Source: an uncultured Alcanivoracaceae bacterium
GTDB taxonomy: Bacteria; Pseudomonadota; Gammaproteobacteria; Pseudomonadales; Alcanivoracaceae
NCBI GenBank assembly: GCA_937943665.1
Contig: CALEAR010000082.1
Span: 1 to 5,271 of the forward strand
Length of the DNA: 5,271 nucleotides
Direction: 5' to 3'
The notes under the pieces are model-generated. The model was not told the DNA's origin and made no database searches. It saw only the letters and a program-made list of their open reading frames with translations. Both the position numbers and the translations under genes were made by a program. Below, in pieces: positions 1-4,990 of this stretch (the stretch's first letter is position 1; the number at the start of each line of letters is the position of its first letter).

Positions 1-81
1 GCTAAGCACCTGGTTTAAAAGAAACTCTAATGCCCCTAGCGCTAAGCTTTGCAGAAGGGATTCATGATTTGTAGCGGCCAT
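1..81 (-). CDS. N-terminal fragment of an unidentified protein (faint UbiJ/SCP2 resemblance)
   Basis: An open frame reads leftward from ATG at 81-79 to the window edge: 27 codons without a stop, beginning MAATNHESLLQSLALGALEF and continuing LLNQVLS. A TAA lies two codons upstream (87-85), so this ATG is the only reasonable start. The segment is a leucine-rich amphipathic helix. The pattern 'LALxALExLLNxxLxL' reminds me of the first helix of UbiJ and other SCP2-domain proteins (ubiquinone-biosynthesis accessory factors), but that is recalled resemblance over 27 residues and no more. I see no clear Shine-Dalgarno sequence before the ATG, which weakens the call. It would be divergent from the DUF445 gene. 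A chance open frame of this length is possible. Confidence 0.4.
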   Translation of the reverse strand, partial: MAATNHESLLQSLALGALEFLLNQVLS

Positions 82-315
82 AAATTATCTGTTGTGTTTG
101 GTCATAAGAAGTAAATCCGCTATTCTACACGCCTGTTGCCAATGCAATGCAGCAATAGCATAAGAATAAATTCAATACTGCCATACCTAAGCTCGAAAGA
201 GCATTGTAGTATAAGTTAAAACAAATTAATTGATATCCATGGCTGTCCCGCTTTCTTTTTATGCTCCCTTTGGGTGAGCTAAAGAGCGCCATGCAAATGG
301 AGATACAGAGCACGA
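82..315. other. Intergenic region, probably divergent promoters
   Basis: This AT-rich stretch of 234 bases lies between the leftward partial gene and the rightward DUF445 gene. It should contain promoters in both directions, but no -35/-10 pair is convincing: TATAAG at 210-215 is a good -10 on the plus strand but lacks a matching -35. A short hairpin with a GAAA tetraloop (GCTC-GAAA-GAGC, 191-202) is the only neat structure. An open frame on the minus strand (125-313) has no supporting features. Confidence 0.5.
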
Positions 316-1533
316 ATGTTAGAAGCGATATTTTCCCACCCGGATTTTTGGAAATATGTGAGTATTCCGATTGTGGCGGCTCTAGTGGCTTGGGCCACTA
401 ACTGGGTGGCGGTGCAAATGACTTTTTACCCCATTGAGTTTCTAGGTATTCGCCCGTTTTTTGGCTGGCAAGGCATTATCCCCGCTAAATCCGAGAAGAT
501 GGCTGGCATCTTGGTGGATCAAACCCTTTCCAAAATTGGCAGTATTGATGAATTCTTCCAACAAATGGAGCCCGAGAAAATAGCGGCTCATCTTACGCAA
601 AGCATTCAAGAAAATATTGAAGATTACACCGATGAGGTGATGACAGAGCGTAATGCGGTGCTTTGGGAAAATTTACCCCTCATGGTGCGGCGGCGCATTT
701 ATAGTCGAGCGCGCAAAATAGTGCCCGATATAATGGATAAACTCGTGGAGGATATTGGGCAGAATGTGGAATCCTTGGTGGATTTAAAGCACATGGTGCA
801 GGCGCAAATGCGCAATGATAAAGCCCTTATGGTAAAAATGTTCCGCGAGGTGGGGGAACCTGAGTTCCGCTTTGTCACCAACTCTGGGTTGTATTTTGGT
901 TTTTTGTTTGGGTTGGTTCAGCTGCCGATTTTTATCTTTTTCCCTTATGGTTGGATCTTGCCGGTGGGGGGGCTCATTATTGGCGCCATTACCAACTGGC
1001 TCGCATTGAACATTATTTTTCGTCCTGTGCGGCCCATTCCTGTGGGGCCTTATCGGGTGCAGGGGCTCTTTTTAAAGCGTCAAAAGGATGTGGCAGAAAA
1101 CTTTGCACGCCTTACCACAGAGGAGGTGGTTACCTTAAAAAACATTATGCAACAGGTGATTTATGGGCCTCGTTCCGATCGCACCCGAGCCTTAATTAAA
1201 CGTCATTTACGCCCCTTGCTTGATGGGGGGGTGGTACGCACCGCAGCACAGCTCACCGTGGGCCCAAGCGGCTATGCTGATTTAAAAAAATCTGTGGAAG
1301 AAAAAGCCCTAGATTTAGCGGTGATCCCCTTTGAGGATCAACAGTTTAACCGTGAGCGTGGTGCCATTGTGGAACGCATTATGTGTGAGCGTATGCAGGA
1401 TCTTTCGGCGCAGGAGTTTCAGGATTTGTTGCGTCCGGCCTTCCAAGAGGATGAGTGGATTCTAATTACGGTGGGGGCAGTGCTGAGTATGGGGGCGGGC
1501 TTTTTACAGCTATTTGTTATTTTTGGGAGCTAA
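316..1533 (+). CDS. DUF445 family inner-membrane protein
   Basis: The protein has 405 residues and matches the DUF445 family (YheB-like), membrane proteins with no established biochemical role. It has a hydrophobic helix at about residues 14-36, a helical charged soluble region at about 60-185, a central hydrophobic hairpin at about 190-235, a second soluble region, and a C-terminal membrane helix at about 381-403. The family hallmark appears twice: ATNWVAVQMTFYPIEFLG (27-44), followed by a WQGIIP segment, and AITNWLALNIIFRPVRPIP (224-242), followed by VQGLFLK. This indicates an internal duplication in which TNW precedes an F-R/Y-P turn. The ATG at 316 is preceded by AGAG at 307-310, 5 bases away; a better GGAG (299-302) is 13 bases away. 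The next gene starts 3 bases after the stop, suggesting cotranscription. Two runs of seven G (966-972, 1225-1231) lie in the frame. Family assignment is firm; function is unknown. Confidence 0.9.
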   Translation: MLEAIFSHPDFWKYVSIPIVAALVAWATNWVAVQMTFYPIEFLGIRPFFGWQGIIPAKSEKMAGILVDQTLSKIGSIDEFFQQMEPEKIAAHLTQSIQENIEDYTDEVMTERNAVLWENLPLMVRRRIYSRARKIVPDIMDKLVEDIGQNVESLVDLKHMVQAQMRNDKALMVKMFREVGEPEFRFVTNSGLYFGFLFGLVQLPIFIFFPYGWILPVGGLIIGAITNWLALNIIFRPVRPIPVGPYRVQGLFLKRQKDVAENFARLTTEEVVTLKNIMQQVIYGPRSDRTRALIKRHLRPLLDGGVVRTAAQLTVGPSGYADLKKSVEEKALDLAVIPFEDQQFNRERGAIVERIMCERMQDLSAQEFQDLLRPAFQEDEWILITVGAVLSMGAGFLQLFVIFGS

Positions 1534-1536
1534 AGC

Positions 1537-1827
1537 GTGTGGCAACAAATAATAATAACAGCCTTACTCACTTCCTTAATCACCTTGGTGGTGGCCTCCT
1601 TGCTAGTGGCATTTGTGTTGCTACCCCATGTGGAGCAAAAGGTGGAAATGCGTATAAAACAAAGTGCCAGTGAAATAGAACAAAAGTTACGCTCGCGTTT
1701 GTTTTCCATGTTGCGTCCTAAAAGTCTCACAAGGGGCTTGTTTGGTGGCGGGCGTTCGGAGCCCTTAGACCCAGATGAAGACCCTTATTTGCCTGCGCCC
1801 CATGAGGATGATGAACCTAATCCATAA
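1537..1827 (+). CDS. Small single-pass membrane protein, function unknown
   Basis: The gene encodes 96 residues from a GTG start, with GGGAG at 1526-1530 inside the end of the DUF445 gene serving as ribosome binding site. The 3-base gap makes translational coupling likely. One hydrophobic helix spans about residues 6-29 (IIITALLTSLITLVVASLLV and onward). It is followed by a charged helical part (about 31-54, HVEQKVEMRIKQSASEIEQK), a basic and glycine-rich stretch (about 55-72, KSLTRGLFGGGR) and a strongly acidic, proline-rich tail (about 73-96, EPLDPDEDPYLPAPHEDDEP). The likely topology is an N-terminal anchor with a cytoplasmic tail. I recognise no domain. Its position between DUF445 and a phasin suggests an accessory role to the DUF445 protein, but that is inference from position only. 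Reality as a gene is supported by start spacing and the coherent membrane-helix design. Confidence 0.75.
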   Translation: MWQQIIITALLTSLITLVVASLLVAFVLLPHVEQKVEMRIKQSASEIEQKLRSRLFSMLRPKSLTRGLFGGGRSEPLDPDEDPYLPAPHEDDEPNP

Positions 1828-1982
1828 TTTTCAGTGTTGGTTTGTAAGACAGTTTGCCCGCAAAATCCATAAGCCTTTCTTATACTTATACCCATCAATT
1901 CAGATTGCGCTGATTGAGTTATTGTTTGTTTTTATTTTTTCCGCACTGCGTTGGCTTGTGGAATTGCATCGAGGAGAGATTG
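1828..1982 (+). other. Leader region upstream of the phasin gene
   Basis: These 155 bases separate the small membrane protein gene from the phasin gene. No hairpin terminator is visible after 1827, so read-through is possible. AT-rich sequence with a -10-like TATACT at 1881-1886 could hold a separate phasin promoter, but a properly spaced -35 is missing (TTGCCC at 1854-1859 is 21 bases away). The region ends with the phasin ribosome binding site. Confidence 0.35.
1971..1978 (+). promoter_or_regulatory. Ribosome binding site that fixes the phasin start
   Basis: GAGGAGAG contains AGGAG at 1972-1976, six bases before ATG at 1983. This strong signal argues for the start at 1983 rather than the in-frame ATG at 1914, which would add 23 cysteine- and phenylalanine-rich residues foreign to phasins. 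Confidence 0.85.
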
Positions 1983-2408
1983 ATGACAGACCACGACCAG
2001 AAAGATGAGGTTGTAGAAACTCCCGATGAGGAGCGTTCTGGTAACAGCAGTAGTGTATTGGATATTCGCAAGTACACTAACCAAATTTGGTTAGCCGGCC
2101 TCGGTGCCTTCTCTAAGGCTGAAGAAGAAGGGGGAAAATTCTTCGAAGCATTAGTGGACACAGGCCGTGAGTTGGAAAGCAAAACCCGCTCCGCAGAGGC
2201 CAAAGTGGATGAGTTTAGGGAAAAGGTTCGTCACCGCACCGGTGAAACCATGGAACGTATGGAAAAGGCCTTTGATGAGCGTTTAAACAAAGCCCTCTCG
2301 CGTTTAGGCTTGCCTAGCAAGCGCGAGGTGGAGGATCTCAAACAGCAGATCCGAGAACTCACCGCTGAGCTGGAGAAGCAAGAAAGCCAGCAAAGCAGTG
2401 AAGAGTAG
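1983..2408 (+). CDS. Phasin family protein (PHA granule-associated, PhaI-like)
   Basis: The 141-residue protein is a phasin of the PhaF/PhaI type, an amphipathic helical protein that coats polyhydroxyalkanoate granules and influences their number and size. After an acidic, disordered N-terminus (1-23) comes the conserved core: IRKYTNQIWLAGLGAFSKAE (28-47), then EEGGKFFEALVDTGRELESK (48-67). A long charged helix follows (68-104), then the family's C-terminal signature LSRLGLPSKREVEDLKQQI (105-123) and a heptad-like coiled coil to about 132, typical of oligomerising phasins. Length is that of PhaI (about 140 residues); the AAKP-type DNA-binding repeats of PhaF are absent, so no nucleoid-binding role is indicated. 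It is last in the plus-strand unit and is followed by two hairpins. No PHA synthase is visible in the window. Some phasin-domain proteins occur in organisms that make no PHA, so granule binding is a family inference. Confidence 0.9.
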   Translation: MTDHDQKDEVVETPDEERSGNSSSVLDIRKYTNQIWLAGLGAFSKAEEEGGKFFEALVDTGRELESKTRSAEAKVDEFREKVRHRTGETMERMEKAFDERLNKALSRLGLPSKREVEDLKQQIRELTAELEKQESQQSSEE

Positions 2409-2430
2409 TTAACCTCCTTATTTGTAGCGA

Positions 2431-2456
2431 AACACCGCTATCCCCTTAGTGGTGTT
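2431..2456 (+). terminator. Hairpin after the phasin gene (first of two)
   Basis: AACACCGCTA (2431-2440) pairs with TAGTGGTGTT (2447-2456) as a 10-bp stem with one G-U pair and a 6-base loop. It is followed only by ATTTTA, so alone it would be a weak terminator or an mRNA 3' stabiliser. It lies 22 bases after the phasin stop. Confidence 0.6.
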
Positions 2457-2462
2457 ATTTTA

Positions 2463-2493
2463 GGGAACTCATCCTCTGGGTTCCCTTTTTTTT
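2463..2493 (+). terminator. Rho-independent terminator of the DUF445-phasin unit
   Basis: GGGAACTCA (2463-2471) pairs with TGGGTTCCC (2477-2485), a 9-bp stem with one U-G pair and a TCCTC loop, followed directly by eight T (2486-2493). It is a textbook intrinsic terminator on the plus strand. Confidence 0.92.
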
Positions 2494-2618
2494 GCCTCTA
2501 TTTTTTTGAATGCCGTTGTGGTTTTGACCTAAATGATTGGCTTGTTATTGTGTCGTTTAAAAATTACACGATCTGTTGAAAGCCACAAGGCACAACACTT
2601 TGGCACCCTTGTTAGCAC

Positions 2619-2641
2619 CTTATTCACAAAGTTATCCACAG
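2619..2641 (+). repeat. 23-bp direct repeat, copy 1 (paired DnaA boxes)
   Basis: The 23 bases are identical to 2847-2869 and comprise two DnaA boxes separated by AAG, with one flanking base at each end (C before, G after). Identity stops exactly at the box-pair borders, pointing to conservation of a protein-binding unit rather than a recent longer duplication. Confidence 0.95.
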
Positions 2642-2651
2642 TTTCTGTGGA
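2635..2651. repeat. Small inverted repeat overlapping a DnaA box
   Basis: TCCACAG (2635-2641) and CTGTGGA (2645-2651) are perfect inverted arms around TTT. The left arm is the second half of the DnaA box at 2632-2640; the right arm creates a degenerate opposing box. Copy 2 of the element lacks this right arm. Confidence 0.75.
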
Positions 2652-2783
2652 CAGTTTCCTTCTGTTTGTGCGTCATATTAGAAGTTATTCACATGAGCTA
2701 AAGCCTATTCACTTAGAAAAAATATATGAGGTTGTTTTTTAGACAGTCCTGTAAGGTGTTGATTTGTAATGGCTTAGGGGTTG

Positions 2784-2833
2784 GTGTAAAAATAGGCAAT
2801 CAAAAAAGTCAATATTGACTTTATTTTTTACAC
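2784..2833. repeat. 18-bp perfect palindrome with an overlapping 9-bp inverted repeat
   Basis: AAAGTCAATATTGACTTT (2805-2822) is a perfect 18-bp palindrome. Around it, GTGTAAAAA (2784-2792) and TTTTTACAC (2825-2833) form a second perfect inverted repeat whose centre is offset by 5 bp. The palindrome resembles a dimeric regulator's operator, yet no gene start lies nearby. The whole stretch is AT-rich, so it could also be an easily melted segment between the two DnaA-box pairs. No known regulator motif fits that I recognise. Confidence 0.8.
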
Positions 2834-2846
2834 TTCCTTTGCACTA

Positions 2847-2869
2847 CTTATTCACAAAGTTATCCACAG
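2847..2869 (+). repeat. 23-bp direct repeat, copy 2 (paired DnaA boxes)
   Basis: Exact second copy of the 2619-2641 element, 228 bp downstream in the same orientation, with paired boxes at 2848-2856 and 2860-2868. Confidence 0.95.
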
Positions 2870-2946
2870 GCCCCATTGGAAACCTCAACATATGAGAAAA
2901 AGTTATTAACAGTGCACAAGGAAAGAGGGGTCACCGAATGCATAAT

Positions 2947-2979
2947 AAAAAAAGCACCCTGCCATGGGCAGAGTGCTTT
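2947..2979 (-). terminator. Rho-independent terminator of the acyl-CoA synthetase gene
   Basis: On the minus strand AAAGCAC (2979-2973) pairs with GTGCTTT (2957-2951); after one A-C mismatch a further 5-bp stem (CTGCC/GGCAG as seen on the plus strand at 2959-2963/2967-2971) closes on a 3-base loop. The stem runs into seven T on the minus strand (complement of 2953-2947). It begins 25 bases after the synthetase stop codon. Confidence 0.93.
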
Positions 2980-3004
2980 AAGGTAAGAAGGAAGGGAAAC
3001 CTGC

Positions 3005-4849
3005 TTAGAACTTGTAAACGTTGTTATCTACATCTTTTTGCAGTTCTTCCGTCATGGGCACATAGGTATCGGCACCCGGCAAGAGTACAAACACCTTGTC
3101 ATCACCCACTTGAGAAATATCGTATTTCTCTTTTTTAAGATCCGTTTTTAAGTGTTTAAAGGTACCTGTGGCCTCAAACTCTTTCTCACGGATGCGTAAG
3201 AAGAGGGGCACCGCATAAGCGGGAAGCTCAGCGCGTAAGTACTGGGCTAAAGCGGATAAATCCAAAGACTCCAGGCTTTTGCCCTCGCTTAATCGCAGCT
3301 GCGCCATACCAGCGCGGCCATCACAGTGGGGGATTTCCACGCCATACACTACGGATTCCGCAATGCCTTCAAAGGCATCCAGAATGTATTCCACTTCAGT
3401 GGTGGAAACGTTTTCCCCCTTCCAACGGAAGGTATCCCCTAGGCGATCCACAAATTGGGCGTGTTTAAAGCCAATATCTCGCATGAGGTCCCCGGTGTTG
3501 AAGTACGCATCGCCTTTTTTGAAGGCATCCCGAATAATAGTTTCTTCGGTTTTGCTTTTATCGGTGTAACCGTCATAGGGGGTGCGTTTGGTGATTTTAC
3601 CAATCAGTAAGCCGGGTTCACCACGCTTTACCTTTATCAGGCGGCCATCGGCACCACGAATGGGTTGCTCTGTGTCCTTATCGAACTTCACTATGGCATA
3701 GGGTACGGGGGTGTAGCCCACAGTATTGTCGAAGTTAAATACGTTGGTAAACGCAACGTTGCCCTCTGATGAGCCATACAGCTCAACCACTCGGTCGATA
3801 CCAAAGCGCTCTTTAAAATCTTTCCAAATGCTTGGGCGTAAGCCGTTACCCACAATAACGCGTACCTTGTTATCGCGATCATTGGGTTGGCGGGGGCGCT
3901 CATGGAGATAGCGGCACAGCTCACCCACATAGGCAAAGGCAGTACAGTTATGTTTGCGGATATCATCCCAAAAGCCGCTGGCGGAGAAGCGCCGAGCGAG
4001 GATAACACCACCTTTTCCAGCCACCACTGATGCCCAACCCACCACAATACCGGTGGCATGGTAGAAGGGAAGTGTGGCGTATAAGCGGTCATTGGAGTTT
4101 AAGCGTACAGCGGCAAAACCAAAGGCGTTAAAGGCTTTTTCCCAACGCCCATGGTTAAATACCACCGCCTTGGGCAGGCCTGTGGTGCCAGAGGTATAAA
4201 TATAAAAGAGTGGGTCGTTTAAATAGTTATTCCCGGATTGGGGAGGGTTATCAGTGCCAAAGCGTTGTAGTTCTTTACCGATGTTCACATAACCCTCGGC
4301 CACTGTGCCTGGGTCTTTATGGGTGTCTTGCTCGGCCCAGGCGTAAAAGTTTTCCGCAGGTACTTCAAGCTCACTGCGTACTTCTTCCACCGCATCCACA
4401 AGCTCTGCTCCCACCACAAGGAGTTTGGGTTTTACCAAGTTAACGCTGTGGGTGAGTACGCGGCCACGCTGTGAGGTGTTCACAAGGGCACTGCAAACGC
4501 CGATTTTGGCTGCTGCTAACACGGTGACTAATAACTCGGGACGGTTTTCAATATTAACCGCAATCACATCCCCTTTTTTAAGGCCTAAATCAAGGAAGTA
4601 ATAAGCCAGTTGGTTGGCCCAGGCGTTGAATTCTTTATAGGTGTAGTAGCGATCTTCGAAACCCACTGCCACGCCATTGGGGTTCTTTTCCACTGCCTGT
4701 TGGAAGCGTAAATCCAGCCCCTGACGCTTCTTCGGATTAGAGGATTTACCAAGAATGGCACCGCGGATTAAACCGGGCATGTGGGGGGTTAAAGAAGCCA
4801 AACGTGTGACCAGTTTGGGCAGGGTAATTATATCGTCAGTGCGGCTCAT
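3005..4849 (-). CDS. FATP-type long-chain acyl-CoA synthetase (AMP-binding)
   Basis: The 614-residue enzyme is an adenylate-forming acyl-CoA synthetase of the FATP/very-long-chain type; it would make acyl-AMP and then acyl-CoA from a long-chain fatty acid, ATP and CoA at the membrane. Numbering is from the ATG at 4849. The ATP-binding P-loop YTSGTTGLPKA is at 218-228 (4198-4166), the adenine-contact motif ELYGSSEGN at 356-364, the ribose-binding TGD at 452-454, and the family motif DRLGDTFRWKGEN at 468-480. The C-terminal GTFKHLKTDLKKEKYD begins at 562 and contains the conserved GTFK lysine. Full length is as expected for the family (about 600). An in-frame ATG at 4864 would add five residues but has no ribosome binding site. 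The gene lies 141 bases after the carboxylase gene on the same strand and has its own terminator. Chain length and whether it also imports fatty acids cannot be read from sequence. Confidence 0.93.
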   Translation of the reverse strand: MSRTDDIITLPKLVTRLASLTPHMPGLIRGAILGKSSNPKKRQGLDLRFQQAVEKNPNGVAVGFEDRYYTYKEFNAWANQLAYYFLDLGLKKGDVIAVNIENRPELLVTVLAAAKIGVCSALVNTSQRGRVLTHSVNLVKPKLLVVGAELVDAVEEVRSELEVPAENFYAWAEQDTHKDPGTVAEGYVNIGKELQRFGTDNPPQSGNNYLNDPLFYIYTSGTTGLPKAVVFNHGRWEKAFNAFGFAAVRLNSNDRLYATLPFYHATGIVVGWASVVAGKGGVILARRFSASGFWDDIRKHNCTAFAYVGELCRYLHERPRQPNDRDNKVRVIVGNGLRPSIWKDFKERFGIDRVVELYGSSEGNVAFTNVFNFDNTVGYTPVPYAIVKFDKDTEQPIRGADGRLIKVKRGEPGLLIGKITKRTPYDGYTDKSKTEETIIRDAFKKGDAYFNTGDLMRDIGFKHAQFVDRLGDTFRWKGENVSTTEVEYILDAFEGIAESVVYGVEIPHCDGRAGMAQLRLSEGKSLESLDLSALAQYLRAELPAYAVPLFLRIREKEFEATGTFKHLKTDLKKEKYDISQVGDDKVFVLLPGADTYVPMTEELQKDVDNNVYKF

Positions 4850-4854
4850 TGTTG

Positions 4855-4858
4855 CTCC
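4855..4858 (-). promoter_or_regulatory. Ribosome binding site that fixes the synthetase start
   Basis: GGAG on the minus strand sits five bases (CAACA) before ATG 4849-4847. It falls inside the five extra codons of the longer reading, so the shorter start is preferred. Confidence 0.8.
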
Positions 4859-4942
4859 ACTCATTTATTGTTCTAGGTTAACAATTAATGTTTTGATTGC
4901 GAGATACTAGGAAAATAACGATACCATGGTCTCTGTGTAATG

Positions 4943-4983
4943 CAGAACCTTACCCCCCAAGGGCTTGGCGGGGCAAGGTTTTG
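4943..4983. terminator. Long GC-rich hairpin between carboxylase and synthetase genes
   Basis: AACCTT (4946-4951) pairs with AAGGTT (4975-4980); after an A-C mismatch CCCC (4953-4956) pairs with GGGG (4970-4973), then, past a bulged C at 4969, CCAA (4957-4960) pairs with TTGG (4965-4968) around a GGGC loop. Weaker pairing extends to 4943/4983. On the minus strand, the direction of both genes, no T-run follows, so it is a poor intrinsic terminator; on the plus strand TTTT (4979-4982) overlaps the end of the stem. It starts 8 bases after the carboxylase stop and may be an mRNA 3'-end stabiliser, a partial terminator between the genes, or a REP-like element. Confidence 0.5.
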
Positions 4984-4990
4984 TGCATTG

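Larger units (their letters stand above)
2620..2911 (+). promoter_or_regulatory. Cluster of DnaA boxes (candidate DnaA-titration locus or origin-like element)
   Basis: Five matches to the DnaA box TTAT(C/T)CACA lie on the plus strand: TTATTCACA 2620-2628, TTATCCACA 2632-2640, TTATTCACA 2685-2693, TTATTCACA 2848-2856 and TTATCCACA 2860-2868. Weaker candidates are CTATTCACT 2705-2713, TTATTAACA 2903-2911 and, on the minus strand, CTGTCCACA at 2654-2646. The pairs at 2620/2632 and 2848/2860 share a 12-bp start-to-start spacing, allowing cooperative binding. TTATCCACA is the high-affinity E. coli box. A single GATC occurs nearby (2570-2573), followed by TGTT, which partly recalls the E. coli origin 13-mer start GATCTNTT. 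That these sites bind DnaA is inferred from the consensus; origin versus titration function cannot be decided here. Confidence 0.7.
2494..2946. other. Gene-free region between convergent genes, rich in DnaA boxes
   Basis: These 453 bases lie between the phasin terminator and the synthetase terminator. I find no convincing gene: an open frame at 2533-2742 (69 codons) has no ribosome binding site and reads straight through DnaA boxes. The content is regulatory-looking: five consensus DnaA boxes, a duplicated 23-bp element, an 18-bp palindrome and AT-rich tracts (2717-2742, 2784-2833). No tRNA or known structured RNA is recognisable. Because both neighbouring genes end here, the region is not an ordinary promoter region. 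Confidence 0.7.

Noticed and set aside
125..313. 62-codon open frame on the minus strand
   Set aside because: It ends almost where the DUF445 gene starts, has cysteine-rich low-quality sequence and no ribosome binding site, and lies in a divergent promoter region.
1914..1982. Longer phasin start at 1914
   Set aside because: The extra 23 residues are not phasin-like and lack a ribosome binding site, whereas AGGAG is well placed for 1983.
1775..2008. 77-codon plus-strand frame spanning the small gene end and the phasin leader
   Set aside because: It is out of frame with two better-supported genes and overlaps both, without its own signals.
2533..2742. 69-codon open frame on the plus strand
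   Set aside because: It has no ribosome binding site, its sequence is unlike any protein I know, and it is read through DnaA boxes and AT tracts in a region better explained as noncoding.
2619..2869. CRISPR array
   Set aside because: Only two copies of a short repeat 228 bp apart, with no regular spacers and a clear alternative meaning as DnaA boxes.
2494..2946. Calling the region the chromosomal oriC outright
   Set aside because: No dnaA, rpmH, mnmG or other origin-typical neighbour is present, there is only one GATC, and the flanking genes converge on it rather than diverge. Evidence supports only a DnaA-box cluster.
3691..4092. 133-codon minus-strand frame inside the synthetase gene
   Set aside because: It is a shadow of the synthetase in another frame; the synthetase has all family motifs.
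4850..4864. Longer acyl-CoA synthetase start at 4864
   Set aside because: No Shine-Dalgarno sequence precedes it, and the good GGAG lies inside the extra codons, serving ATG 4849.
4880..4892. AACA-ATTAA-TGTT inverted repeat as a fatty-acid regulator operator upstream of the synthetase
   Set aside because: Arms of only 4 bp are expected by chance in AT-rich sequence, and the motif does not fit the FadR or PsrA consensus as I know them.
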